DNA of 64,000 nucleotides from an uncultured Chlorobiaceae bacterium (GTDB lineage: Bacteria; Bacteroidota; Chlorobiia; Chlorobiales; Chlorobiaceae). The stretch is from the NCBI GenBank assembly GCA_903840935.1, contig CAIMHT010000015.1, positions 1 to 64,000 on the forward strand, read 5' to 3'. Positions 28,859 to 38,473 of the stretch are shown here, one piece after another (the stretch's first letter is position 1; every line of letters starts with the position of its first letter). The translations under genes were made by a program, and so were the position numbers. The notes beneath the pieces were generated by a model. That model was not told where the DNA came from and made no database searches. It saw only the letters and a program-made list of their open reading frames with translations.

Positions 28859-29647
28859 ATGACTGATTATTCAGATAGTTCGGAGACGAACTCGTCAATG
28901 CTCTGGTTTGAAGAGTGGTTTAACCATCCGCTCTATCTTGAGGTTTACAGCCACCGTGACCGTGATGAAGCTGTACGCTGTATTCAAACCATTCTCTCCC
29001 TTTCCGGCCTTGAAAACCAGGAGCTTGCATCGCTATCGGTACTTGATATCGCATGTGGCGCTGGCCGACACGCTCTTGAGCTTGCCCGACTCGGCTGTAC
29101 AGTCACAGGAAATGACCTTTCACCGTTTTTGCTCGAAGAAGCCCGGAAAGAGGCCATAAAAAGCCAGTTACAACTGAGCCTTACCTGCTGTGATATGAGG
29201 CAAGTGCCCGCTACTGGTGATTTTGATCTTATCGTTCAGCTCTTTACAAGTTTCGGTTATTTTGAACGGAAGGACGATGACCGGTTGGTGCTTGAAATGG
29301 CTTATGGTGCGCTTAAAGAGGGTGGATGGTACGTTCTGGATCTTCTTAATCCGATCCCTCTTGAGCGAAACCTGGTGCCTCACTCCCTGAAAACTGCTGG
29401 CAATCTTACCATTCATGAAGAGCGTGCATTTGACAGCGACAGGATTACCAAAACAATTACCATTACCCGTTCAGCAGGCGAAACGCTAACATTTTCTGAA
29501 TCGGTAAGGCTTTATGGGAAGGAGGAGATTCTGTCAATGCTTATGGAGGCTGGCTTTTCAGTGGCTCATATTGCAGGCAACTACCAAGGCGAACCTTATA
29601 TGGTAAATGATTCGCCAAGGATGATGCTTTTTTGCCAGAAACCGTAA
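28859..29647 (+). CDS. Class I SAM-dependent methyltransferase
   Basis: A 262-residue methyltransferase. MLWFEEWFNHPLYLEVYSHR is a characteristic lead-in, followed by motif I VLDIACGAGRHALELA (about 61-76), GNDLSPFLL, and motif IV FDLIVQLFTSFGYF. Members of this group act on small molecules. The substrate is unknown. The neighbours (small ribosomal-like gene, SDR epimerase) do not identify one. Confidence 0.75.
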   Translation: MTDYSDSSETNSSMLWFEEWFNHPLYLEVYSHRDRDEAVRCIQTILSLSGLENQELASLSVLDIACGAGRHALELARLGCTVTGNDLSPFLLEEARKEAIKSQLQLSLTCCDMRQVPATGDFDLIVQLFTSFGYFERKDDDRLVLEMAYGALKEGGWYVLDLLNPIPLERNLVPHSLKTAGNLTIHEERAFDSDRITKTITITRSAGETLTFSESVRLYGKEEILSMLMEAGFSVAHIAGNYQGEPYMVNDSPRMMLFCQKP

Positions 29648-29681
29648 AAAGGAGAACTCTCAACTTCTGCAGGGTAATATC

Positions 29682-30674
29682 CTAAAGCATTTTGCGATCC
29701 CTGTACCACTCGTATGCGTTGCGGATGCTGTGTTCATGGGGTTCATACTGCATATTCAGTTCACGTGTTGCCTTGGCTGAATCAAAATAGAGGAAATGAG
29801 AGGCGACCCCGAACATCGACATATTGAAAAGCTTCGATATCCGGTTCTTGTTTTTATAGAGATCAAGCGCCAGTTTCAGTATTTTGGCCATCCAGAACGG
29901 AAGAGGGAAATGAACCCTTGGTGCTCCGGTAATCTTCGAAATCGTATCAGCAAGCTGCTTGTAAGAGACGTTTTCTCCTCCAAGGATGTAACGCTCCCCT
30001 GTTTTTCCTTTTTTCATGGCGGTGATGATCGTATCTGCAACGATCTCAACATCGACCACACAGATGCCGCCAAGAGGATAAAATGGAAGCTTTCTGTTGT
30101 AAATATCCTTGATGATCCGTCCGGCATTAAAATTGATGTCTCCTGCACCAAACACAAATGCGGGATTTACAATCACACAGTCCAAACCTTTTTTGACTGC
30201 TTCAGCGACCTCTACTTCTGAAAGGTGTTTTGTTCTGGCATACTCAAGGTCGATCTGATGGAAATTCCAGATAACGGATTCATCAACAGGTTTTTTGTCG
30301 AAGGCAATTCCTACTGCGGTTATGGAACTGACATGCACCACTCTGGTAACACCAGCGGCGGCAGAAGCCTGCAGAATATTGCGGGTACCTTCAACATTAA
30401 TTTTATAGAGCAGCGCATTTTTCTTGTCACCCATATAGGTAAGACCTGCTGAGTGATAGACCAAATCAATACCTTTCAGCGCCCTGTCCAGCGAAGCCCG
30501 GTCAGTAATATCGCCATAAACAAGCTTGACCTTGTGCAAAACATCGGTGAGTGATGTTAAATCCGAATTTTTTCGTACAAGAATTGATACTTCATCGTCG
30601 GTTAAAGCCAGTTTTTTCACCAAACTTGAACCAATAAAACCAGTTGCCCCGGTTACAAGGATTTTTTTATTCAC
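29682..30674 (-). CDS. NAD-dependent epimerase/dehydratase (extended SDR, HpnA-like)
   Basis: A 330-residue extended short-chain dehydrogenase: KILVTGATGFIGSSLVKKLA at the N-terminus, VYHSAGLTYMGD, VHVSSITAVG and the YxxxK pair in YARTKHLSE. The arrangement resembles hopanoid-associated sugar epimerase HpnA and 3-beta-hydroxysteroid-type SDRs. No other hopanoid gene is in view, so the substrate is open. The start is GTG at 30674, because no in-frame ATG precedes the glycine motif. Confidence 0.8.
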   Translation of the reverse strand: MNKKILVTGATGFIGSSLVKKLALTDDEVSILVRKNSDLTSLTDVLHKVKLVYGDITDRASLDRALKGIDLVYHSAGLTYMGDKKNALLYKINVEGTRNILQASAAAGVTRVVHVSSITAVGIAFDKKPVDESVIWNFHQIDLEYARTKHLSEVEVAEAVKKGLDCVIVNPAFVFGAGDINFNAGRIIKDIYNRKLPFYPLGGICVVDVEIVADTIITAMKKGKTGERYILGGENVSYKQLADTISKITGAPRVHFPLPFWMAKILKLALDLYKNKNRISKLFNMSMFGVASHFLYFDSAKATRELNMQYEPHEHSIRNAYEWYRDRKML

Positions 30675-30764
30675 CAGTATTGTACTTCAAATCAATTAAC
30701 AATCCTTTATTTTTCCGCTCACCCCAAAAAGCAGCCGGTTTCATACTGGCGGCTCCTGCAACCA

Positions 30765-31808
30765 TTATTGTACAACGGCGGTCTCATCGACAACAATTTC
30801 TCCTACTAATAATTTTTTTCTGATATCCTCCAGTTGTTGATGATTTTTTATGCCAATCAATGAAGCGTTTTTTTTGTTGTAAACGTAGTCCGTATAACGA
30901 TCGGCCAGACCGAATACCGAGACGCAACCACCCTTGAAACTGCCGTCAAGAAACGTCTCGACTGTTTTCAGCAGAGCCCTGTCAACAGCTTTGGTCATAC
31001 TTGTCAGCACGAATCCTGGAGCTTCTGGTTCCTGATCGCGATCAGTGCAGATAACAAGCTTTTTACTTTCCTTCGCGGCTTCGATGACACCGAGTCCACT
31101 GGCTCCGGCTGCCTGATAAACAATGTCCGCACCTCTGCCATATTGACCAAGTGCAAGTTCTTTGCCCTTGGCAGGATCTGCAAAAGCGCTTCCGGTCATA
31201 CCGATATAACCGGAAATAACTCTGATGGCGGGATTGATTGAGCGGACACCCTCAATGAAACCACTCTCAAATTTCTTGATGACGCTTGACTCCATTCCTC
31301 CGATGAACCCAACAGTTTTTGTTCTGGTAACCATCGCAGCAAGGGCTCCTGCCAGAAAAGATCCTTTTTTCTCTTCAAAAGCAATACCCTGAAGATTAGC
31401 GGGTATGACAACTTTCGGTTGGTGAATATAGTCAATGCAGACAAATTTTTTGTCGGGAAATTCTGCGGCTATGGCAGTAATATCCTCACTGAAAAGCATA
31501 CCAACACCGATGATCAGTCCTATATCCGGATCCACGGCCATCTGGCGTAAAGAAGCCTCTCGATCGGCTCCCTCTCCCTGTGGTTCTATGAAGATAAAGT
31601 TGACACCGTGCTTCGATTTTGCAATTTCCAGGCCATTATAGGCAGAATCATTGAATGATTTATCACCCCTGCCGCCAACATCAAAGACCAGTCCAATCCG
31701 GGATTTGCTCACTGAAGTGGGTACACTGACTTGTTTTTCCCTTTTTTGGCCTGAACAGCCAGCAAGAAAAAACAAAAAAAGCACAAACAAAGAAAGCGAT
31801 GGCTTCAT
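30765..31808 (-). CDS. BMP-family basic membrane lipoprotein (nucleoside-binding type)
   Basis: A 347-residue lipoprotein with signal and lipobox FLAGC. The mature protein is of the Bmp/PnrA/Med type: IGLVFDVGGRGDKSFNDSAY, then VGFIGGMESSVIKKFESGF and the ligand-side GADIVYQAAGASGLGVIEAA. These proteins bind purine nucleosides or related ligands for an ABC importer. No permease or ATPase gene is adjacent. Confidence 0.87.
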   Translation of the reverse strand: MKPSLSLFVLFLFFLAGCSGQKREKQVSVPTSVSKSRIGLVFDVGGRGDKSFNDSAYNGLEIAKSKHGVNFIFIEPQGEGADREASLRQMAVDPDIGLIIGVGMLFSEDITAIAAEFPDKKFVCIDYIHQPKVVIPANLQGIAFEEKKGSFLAGALAAMVTRTKTVGFIGGMESSVIKKFESGFIEGVRSINPAIRVISGYIGMTGSAFADPAKGKELALGQYGRGADIVYQAAGASGLGVIEAAKESKKLVICTDRDQEPEAPGFVLTSMTKAVDRALLKTVETFLDGSFKGGCVSVFGLADRYTDYVYNKKNASLIGIKNHQQLEDIRKKLLVGEIVVDETAVVQ

Positions 31809-31935
31809 CGATTTTTTTGAAAAAGGTTATGCAAAACCCCGATAACTTTTTGACGCTGCCAATTTATGAAAAACTCGCTATAATTAAAAGCTGCAACAGA
31901 GATAAAAGCTGTTATCTGGTGCTCGCCCATTGCGA

Positions 31936-34023
31936 TCAGGAATTGACAAGAATTTTATCAACAGCAGCAAGAAATGTTTTGATGGAAAAAGGCTTCTGGA
32001 TAAAGTCCATTTCGAGATCAACACCCCTTTGATTATTGACAATCTCTGAGTTGTAACCAGACATAAAGAGGGTTTTAAGGTTTGGGAATGTTGACTGAAG
32101 TCTTTTTGAAAGATCACAACCATTCATCTCGGGCAACACAACGTCGGTTATAAGCAGTTTAATTTGGCACTTGTACTCATCGGCAATACGGATTGCGGCA
32201 CTTGGTGAAGCCGCATCAAGTACCCTGTATCCTCTGTTTTCAAGCACGAGCTTGCATATACTCAGGTTATCGGGCACATCTTCAACAAGCAGTATCAGCT
32301 CTTTACACTGAGTTGTCGAAAGCATCGGCTGGTTATGCTCATGCAGATCAGCCAAAGGATAACCTGTGTGTTGCGGGAACCAGACTGTAAAGGTAGTTCC
32401 CCTGCCTGGCTCGCTGGTGCATTCGATTGATGCTTTGTTCTGCTTGATGATACCATAAACTGTTGCAAGGCCCATGCCAGCACCTTTTCTTTTCTCTTTT
32501 GTGGTGAAAAACGGTTCAAAAATGAAGGGAAGATTTTTTTTTGTGACTCCGCATCCGTCATCAGTCACGAAAAGAACGACATAATTGCCCGGTTCCTTGC
32601 ATGGATGGCCATCAGCGCATTCAGCTTTTTCAACATGAATCAAGCTGGTTTTGATGGTAATTTTGCCAATACCATGTATAGCATCCCGGGAATTGAGGCA
32701 AAGGTTGCCAAGAATCAGCTCAATTTGTTCGGGATCAATCTTGACGGAAAGAGTGCGGGGGGCGGGTATCCATACCAGAGAGATATTTTCACCAATAAAC
32801 CGCTTCAAAATACCAAGCACCCTTTCAACCATGGTGTTAAGATCAAAAACTATTGGCATGACGCACTGATTACGGGAAAAAGCAATAAGTTGATTACAGA
32901 GATAAGAAGAGTGCTCCGCAGCCTTAAGAATTGCCTTCATATTATACAGAAGCGGCCCATCAATAGCCTCTTGATTCATAGCCATTTCGGCATTGTTATG
33001 AATCACTCCCAACATATTATGGAAATCATGAGCAATACCTCCGGCAAGCTGGCCAACCAGTTCCATTTTTTGAGACTGAAAAAGTGACTTCTGGATCTTT
33101 TGTTCCGACAACTCTGCACGTTTACGAGAGAAAACATCCCAGGCAAAATTAGCCAGAATGCCCGCCATTATTGAGTCATCCTCATCATAATCGTACGATT
33201 TGCCTTCCACGCAAAGCAGTGCATGAGCGGTGACTCCCCGCATGAGGGGAATCAAGAGGAGCCGTTTGATGGCAGAATCGGCATCCGGTGCATCACCATG
33301 CTTTGTTGATGCTTTGTAATTATTGAAAATAAAAGCATCTCTCTGCTGTATCGCAGCGGCCAATATCTCCTCTTCGTTCAGGAATATGTTATGTTGTTCT
33401 GCTTCAAGATTTTTGGTGCTGGTTGAGTATACCCGCATTGAAAATTTGACCTGATCGTCACTGAGAACATGAAAAAACCCAATTGAACTTTCCGTCAGAC
33501 GTTCAACTTCATCTATGGCAACCCTCAATAGCCCATCGAGGGAAGCGGTATCCATAATATCGTGAAGACGCAGACGAAACGCCGTGATGGCTTCAAGCCG
33601 CTTGCGCTCCGTGATATCAATACCAACAGCAACAACAAAAGGTTCTTCATCGATTACTATCCTCTTGCCTGTTATCATTCGCCATTGGTATTTCGGTCCG
33701 CCGCGAAGCAAGACTCTCCCTTCACCAGTCTCTTCAATGCCGTGGTTCAGGACGTTGAGCATTTTGTCCAATACAAATGCTCTGTCATCTGGATGAAATA
33801 CCTCAAGAGCATTGGTCGAAAACATCTCGTGATCATCTTTTCCGACAAGCACCTCTTGATGATAGGTGTTCCACCAGACAAGTCGTCCATTGGCATCACT
33901 GATAGAAAACGAGCCGGGTAAACTCTCAATCATGATTTTAGTGAACGCCCGTTCGCGCTTCTCTATCCCCTCTCTTTCTGAGGAGATGTCATCGTTTTCT
34001 TTCTCACAATCCTTCTCTTTCAC
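31936..34023 (-). CDS. Hybrid sensor histidine kinase (PAS-GAF-HisKA-HATPase-REC)
   Basis: A soluble 695-residue kinase. PAS (about 25-140, SLPGSFSISDANGRLVWWN to GIDITERKR), GAF (about 150-305), HisKA with the His in AGGIAHDFHNM (about residue 333), HATPase with NLCLNSRDA and EPFFTTKEKRKGAGMGLATV, and a receiver with Asp in LLITDVVLPEMNG (about 624) and FIQKPFS. It is a shorter paralogue of the kinase at 10980. The track-level start is GTG at 34023, with no other start before the PAS domain. No regulated gene can be assigned. Confidence 0.9.
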   Translation of the reverse strand: MKEKDCEKENDDISSEREGIEKRERAFTKIMIESLPGSFSISDANGRLVWWNTYHQEVLVGKDDHEMFSTNALEVFHPDDRAFVLDKMLNVLNHGIEETGEGRVLLRGGPKYQWRMITGKRIVIDEEPFVVAVGIDITERKRLEAITAFRLRLHDIMDTASLDGLLRVAIDEVERLTESSIGFFHVLSDDQVKFSMRVYSTSTKNLEAEQHNIFLNEEEILAAAIQQRDAFIFNNYKASTKHGDAPDADSAIKRLLLIPLMRGVTAHALLCVEGKSYDYDEDDSIMAGILANFAWDVFSRKRAELSEQKIQKSLFQSQKMELVGQLAGGIAHDFHNMLGVIHNNAEMAMNQEAIDGPLLYNMKAILKAAEHSSYLCNQLIAFSRNQCVMPIVFDLNTMVERVLGILKRFIGENISLVWIPAPRTLSVKIDPEQIELILGNLCLNSRDAIHGIGKITIKTSLIHVEKAECADGHPCKEPGNYVVLFVTDDGCGVTKKNLPFIFEPFFTTKEKRKGAGMGLATVYGIIKQNKASIECTSEPGRGTTFTVWFPQHTGYPLADLHEHNQPMLSTTQCKELILLVEDVPDNLSICKLVLENRGYRVLDAASPSAAIRIADEYKCQIKLLITDVVLPEMNGCDLSKRLQSTFPNLKTLFMSGYNSEIVNNQRGVDLEMDFIQKPFSIKTFLAAVDKILVNS

Positions 34024-34329
34024 TGAAAATTCTTATTAGCTTTCGTTCGAGCAAATGGTATCGTTTGTCTATATTCAAAAAAGATTTTTTTTGCAGAAAA
34101 AATACACTAAAGCATTAATTCTTATTAATTTATACAAAAAAAACAGACTTCAGTTAACTTTATTTTTCTTGCGGAAAATTGCTCAATGACAAGAGATATT
34201 TTTCATTTATCCGTAAAGCTACTGCAAGCTTTCAAAAATTGGTTACTATTTTGATTGCAGGCAATCGAAATGTCCGTTATGTACTCACCAAAAATTGCAT
34301 TACGGGACACTAACCCTCCAATCGTCTCT
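34024..34329. other. AT-rich divergent spacer
   Basis: About 306 bp between a minus-strand kinase and a plus-strand YdcF-like gene. It is A/T-rich and must carry both promoters. No certain element, RNA or repeat was found. A short in-frame extension of the YdcF gene (from 34255) overlaps it. Confidence 0.4.
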
Positions 34330-34920
34330 ATGAAACGTTTGTTTAAGATTGCCCTTATATCTTGTCTTTCCGCAGGTACTGCAGCAGCGCTCTTTTTTTT
34401 AAGCCTTGGTATACTTGTTTCACAACATGCTGCCAATCCTGAAAAAAGTGATGTTATTGTTGTGCTGGGAGGTGATAGTGGACTCCGGGTACGCAAAGGG
34501 GCTGAACTCTACAAGGCTGGATATGCCACTCACGTTGTTCTGACAGGCATTGATGAAAGATTTTACCGTCCCGCTCACCTCAACTGGCGTGAACGGCGTA
34601 TGAGGGCACTTGGCGTCCCCCAAAAAGCAATTATCATCGATGCGAAATCAAAAACAACCTGGGATGAAGCAATAAATACATCAAAAATGATGGAAAGCAA
34701 TGGATGGCAAAGTGCAATTGTCGTCAGCGATCCACCCCACATGCTCCGCCTTCATCAAACATGGAGCCGGGCATTTGAAGGATCTCCCAAAACATTTATT
34801 CTTGTTTCGACAAACCCTTTATGGTGGCACAGGGTGCTTTGGTGGAAAGAGAGGGAAAGTTACCAGTTTGTAATCAGCGAGGTCAAAAAAAACATCTTCT
34901 ACGCAGCGGTACACTACTAA
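34330..34920 (+). CDS. YdcF/SanA/ElyC-type DUF218 membrane protein
   Basis: A 196-residue protein with one N-terminal membrane helix (LFKIALISCLSAGTAAALFF) and a DUF218 domain: DVIVVLGGDSGLRVRKGAEL, VVLTGIDE, then TTWDEAINTSKMM and VVSDPPHMLR. DUF218 proteins include SanA and ElyC, linked to envelope integrity. The enzyme activity is unknown. The ATG at 34330 places the helix at the N-terminus. ATGs at 34270 and 34279 are possible alternatives. Confidence 0.78.
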   Translation: MKRLFKIALISCLSAGTAAALFFLSLGILVSQHAANPEKSDVIVVLGGDSGLRVRKGAELYKAGYATHVVLTGIDERFYRPAHLNWRERRMRALGVPQKAIIIDAKSKTTWDEAINTSKMMESNGWQSAIVVSDPPHMLRLHQTWSRAFEGSPKTFILVSTNPLWWHRVLWWKERESYQFVISEVKKNIFYAAVHY

Positions 34921-35039
34921 AAAAAAGGAGCGGTTACCGATAGCGTTTTTGCTCAACTGGAAATGGATAAATACCTTTGTTGATTTAGCGAGTTAAAGTT
35001 AGCAGCAGTTGTCGAAATCTGGTGATAATCGAGACGGTG

Positions 35040-35270
35040 TCATATTTCCTGTCTTTTTTGTTGAAGTACCTCTCTGGCGGCTTCAAGCTTTTTATCGCGT
35101 TTTGTGAAAATCTCTATGTCACGGCACTCCAGTTTCTCATTGGAGGCAATATAACCAATCGCACCGTGCAAACGTTTATCGTTGTAGTATCGAATATACT
35201 TCGTAATCTGATGTCTTGCTTCTTCCAGTGAGAGCGGCACCTGCGGAGGAAACTCAGCGATGAGGATGTC
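35040..35270 (-). pseudogene. C-terminal remnant of an IS3-type transposase
   Basis: The last 70 or so codons of a 125-residue frame (35040-35417) read SLEEARHQITKYIRYYNDKR, then LHGAIGYIASNEKLE and a basic tail EAAREVLQQKRQEI. This is the usual end of an integrase-core (rve) IS3-family OrfB. The first part of the frame is unlike any transposase, and no DDE residues other than this end remain. No terminal repeats could be recognised. Confidence 0.7.
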
Positions 35271-35480
35271 CGCCATTATCAGCGCATCATCGTGGCCATG
35301 ACCGAAACAGAGATGATTATGAGGTTTTATATGCCGACCGTTGAGTGTGGAGTATTCATACGCAAAAAAATTATTAAAATGGCCATGATTTTCGTTAATT
35401 TTCTTCGAAATGTTCATGATGGGTAACTGTAAAAATATCTGTGTTGCAGAAAACCTTCAAAGGTCGAAAGTAGGCGAACC

Positions 35481-35540
35481 ATGCCGCAAAAAATAAACCA
35501 CGAAATATCAGACTCCACTCAAACGCAAAAACGAATATAA
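35481..35540 (+). other. Probable displaced 5' end of the kinase gene (frameshift)
   Basis: An ATG at 35481, six bases after an AGG, opens a frame of 19 codons (PQKINHEISDSTQTQKRI) that ends at TAA 35538. The kinase frame, one base off, is open from a TAG near 35473 through NVENDHDFVKEIIEAIPGLF into the PAS domain, but has no ATG, GTG or TTG before 35606. A single-base change between about 35520 and 35550 would join them. Confidence 0.5.
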
Positions 35541-35605
35541 GTAATGTCGAAAATGATCATGATTTCGTCAAAGAGATCATCGAGGCTATTCCTGGTCTAT
35601 TCTAT

Positions 35606-38224
35606 TTGCTGGATGCCAACGGGCAGTTTGTGATGTGGAACGACTATCTGCGCGATTCAGTCATGTTTAAATCCGAACAGGAGATGACGGCGACCAGCGC
35701 ATTGGAAAGTATTCATCCGGATGACCGCTTGTTGGTGAAAGAAAAAATTTTGAACATCATCAACAACGGCGTTGAGGATTGGGCTGAAGTGAGAGCTTTT
35801 CGTCGAGGTGGTCCGGAATTTCTGTGGTATCTCTTAAGGGGCAAAAGGGTTATTATTGATCATAAGCCATTTCTTATTGGTCTTGGAAACGACATTACCG
35901 AGCGCAAGAAGTCGGAGAGCGAGCTTCAGAGATTGAACCGCACACTCCTGGCGTTAGGCAAATGTAATGAGAGCATTCTTCATGCTTGTAGTGAGGCGGA
36001 TTTGTTGCATGCGGTTTGCGATATTATCGTTGAGATTGGCGGCTATCGGATGGTATGGGTCGGTTATACGGCACAGGGTAAGGCAATAAGCCTCCGCCCC
36101 GTTGCCCAGGCAGGTTTTGATGAGGGGTACCCGGAAAAGGTGATGGTCTCCTGGGCTGATGTTGATCGTGGATGCGGCCCTACGGGAATAGCAATTCGTA
36201 CGGGTAAGCCATCGTTAGTGTATGATGTTTTAAACGATCCGCAATTCGAGCTATGGCGTATGGATGCCATAAAGCGAGGTTACGCTTCCGTTCAGGCTTT
36301 TCCCTTGAAAGTAAGCAAGAAAGTGTTTGGCGCAGTAACTGTTTATTCCGCCCATCCGGATGCTTTTGATTCAATGGAGACAGCTCTGCTTGCAGCACTG
36401 GCTGACAACCTGGCTTATGGAATTACCGTATTACGGAGCCGTAAAGCACAGCGACTGGCGGAGAAAAATTTGCGTCTGAGTGAAAATCGTTACCGGCACC
36501 TCTTTCAGAACCATCATACCGTGATGCTTATCATTGATTTCGAGGATGGCAGGATTATTGATGCCAATCCGGCAGCAGCAGGGTTTTACGGTTGGCCAAT
36601 CGAAACACTTTGCCGAATGCATATACAGGAGATCAATACACTCTCTCCTGAACAGGTCATAGCCGCCATGCAAAAAACCAGATCAGCAGAGAAAAATCAC
36701 TTTTCATTCCGGCACCGGAGGGCAAACGGTTCTGTTCGTGATGTGGATGTGTTCAGCAACAAGGTTGAGATTGCTGGCAAGGATTGTCTCTATTCGATTA
36801 TTTATGATGTTACCGACCAGAAACGTTACGAAATGGTTATAGCATTTCACCACTCTCTTATTTTGATGGAAGCAACCCATTCGATAGAAGAACTCTTGCA
36901 AAGGACAATTGATGAAGCCGCACTATTAACAGAAAGCTCGATTGGTTTTTATTACTTTGTTACTGAGGATCAGATGATGCTCTCAAAGCATGTGTGCACA
37001 ACCATGACGACAAAAAATATGTGCACAGCGAAAAGTGATGCTCGATACTGTTCTCTGAACAAGGCGGGAATATGTGCAGATGCTGTGCGCGAAAAGAGAG
37101 CAGTTATCCGTAATGATTATGCGGCAGTCAAGGATCGTACATGGATTTCGGAGGGTCATGCCGAGGTAAGGCGTGAGATGGTTGTTCCAGTTTTGCGCGA
37201 CGAAAAGGTTGTTGCAATTCTTGGGGTTGGCAATAAGCTCCGTGACTATGATGCGGATGATGTCAAATGGATGGAACTCCTTGCCAACAAGTTATGGGAT
37301 ATTGTCGCTAAAAAAATTGCTGAAGATGAGCAGAAAAAAATGCACGATCAGCTTCAGAAATCAATGAAAATGGAGATGATCGGGCAGCTTGCAGCCGGAA
37401 TTGCTCACGAAATAGGTAACCCTCTCAATTACATCACTCTCAACGAATATAACCTCCAAGATGATTTTGAGGATCTTTGTGAACTTGTGGGTCAGTATCG
37501 CGGCCTCATTGATAAATTCATAGCCGGAAGTGCTGAAACCGAAGAGGTAGAGCAACTCCGTAATAAAGAGAGAGAGCTTCAGATTGATCAACTCCTCAAA
37601 AGCATTCCAGAAACTCTTGAAAACTCAAAAAATGGGATCGAACGCATTACGGCCATAACCCGCAGTATGAGAAGCTACTCTTTCAAGAATGTGCTGAATA
37701 ACATAAGCGCACTTGATCTAAACAAGGTAGTTCGGGAAACTCTCGTCATTGCAAAACAGGAATACAGCACTATTGCTACTGTTGCCTTAAAGCTTGAAGA
37801 TCTCCCCCCTCTCTTTTGCGATCCATCACAAATCAATCAGGTCGTCCTCAACCTGATCATCAACGCCAGCCATGCCATCAAGTTACAAAACCTGAAGAGT
37901 CCCGGCCTGATTGAAATTAAAACATGGGCCACCCCCGAAAGCATCTTTTTTTCCATCACAAATGAAGGCCCAGGAATTCCTGAAGAGATACAGAAAAGAA
38001 TATTTGACCCCTTTGTCAGTACAAAAGAGCATGGTACTGGAACCTGCCTTGGTTTAAGCATTAGCCACCACATCATCGTTAAAAAATATCAGGGAAACCT
38101 TTCCGTAGACTCTCCACCTGAGGGAGGCACAACTTTTCTATTTTCACTGCCAATACAAATACCTCCAAAGCTGCTGTTGAACTCTGAAGAGAAAGCTCTC
38201 GAAATATCGAAAAGTAAAGTTTGA
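35606..38224 (+). CDS. Sensor histidine kinase (PAS-GAF-PAS-GAF-HisKA-HATPase), 5' end uncertain
   Basis: 872 residues from a TTG at 35606, but the PAS fold starts about 15 codons earlier (EIIEAIPGLFYLL), so this TTG is hardly the native start. Domains: PAS1 (to about 100, GNDITERKKSE), GAF1 (about 110-275, IGGYRMVWVGY), PAS2 (about 290-410, VMLIIDFEDGRIIDANPAAA), GAF2 (about 420-570), HisKA with His in AAGIAHEIGNPLNYI (about 598), and HATPase with NLIINASHAI and FDPFVSTKEHGTGTCLGLSI. There is no receiver domain. PAS1 and GAF2 match those of the kinases at 10980 and 31936. See 35481-35540 for the frameshift reading. Confidence 0.8.
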   Translation: MLDANGQFVMWNDYLRDSVMFKSEQEMTATSALESIHPDDRLLVKEKILNIINNGVEDWAEVRAFRRGGPEFLWYLLRGKRVIIDHKPFLIGLGNDITERKKSESELQRLNRTLLALGKCNESILHACSEADLLHAVCDIIVEIGGYRMVWVGYTAQGKAISLRPVAQAGFDEGYPEKVMVSWADVDRGCGPTGIAIRTGKPSLVYDVLNDPQFELWRMDAIKRGYASVQAFPLKVSKKVFGAVTVYSAHPDAFDSMETALLAALADNLAYGITVLRSRKAQRLAEKNLRLSENRYRHLFQNHHTVMLIIDFEDGRIIDANPAAAGFYGWPIETLCRMHIQEINTLSPEQVIAAMQKTRSAEKNHFSFRHRRANGSVRDVDVFSNKVEIAGKDCLYSIIYDVTDQKRYEMVIAFHHSLILMEATHSIEELLQRTIDEAALLTESSIGFYYFVTEDQMMLSKHVCTTMTTKNMCTAKSDARYCSLNKAGICADAVREKRAVIRNDYAAVKDRTWISEGHAEVRREMVVPVLRDEKVVAILGVGNKLRDYDADDVKWMELLANKLWDIVAKKIAEDEQKKMHDQLQKSMKMEMIGQLAAGIAHEIGNPLNYITLNEYNLQDDFEDLCELVGQYRGLIDKFIAGSAETEEVEQLRNKERELQIDQLLKSIPETLENSKNGIERITAITRSMRSYSFKNVLNNISALDLNKVVRETLVIAKQEYSTIATVALKLEDLPPLFCDPSQINQVVLNLIINASHAIKLQNLKSPGLIEIKTWATPESIFFSITNEGPGIPEEIQKRIFDPFVSTKEHGTGTCLGLSISHHIIVKKYQGNLSVDSPPEGGTTFLFSLPIQIPPKLLLNSEEKALEISKSKV

Positions 38225-38225
38225 G

Positions 38226-38426
38226 CTGCTCTTTCATACAGGAGAGCCGGTTCACTTTAAAGATGAAGCTATCAATGAGACCTGTGAGGCTGATCGCAAT
38301 CAAAAGGTACGCTATCAGCTTGCAGTCTATCCAGCCTATGACAACAATGGGAACATCGTTTTACTGGCTTTTTCTGTTATAAAAACAGCAATTCGCATGA
38401 TGTTGATATTTAAAACAACGAATTGA
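38226..38426 (+). pseudogene. PAS-domain fragment behind the kinase gene
   Basis: A frame without a start codon begins at the stop of the kinase gene in another frame. It reads FHTGEPVHFKDEA, then VRYQLAVYPAYDNNGNIVLL before a TGA at 38424-38426. This is the style of the last strands of a PAS domain. It is probably the leftover of another sensor protein, or of a longer version of the neighbouring kinase. Confidence 0.5.
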
Positions 38427-38473
38427 AAGCAAATAGCCGACTTTTCACATATCGGTGTAAAATTATTTAAATA

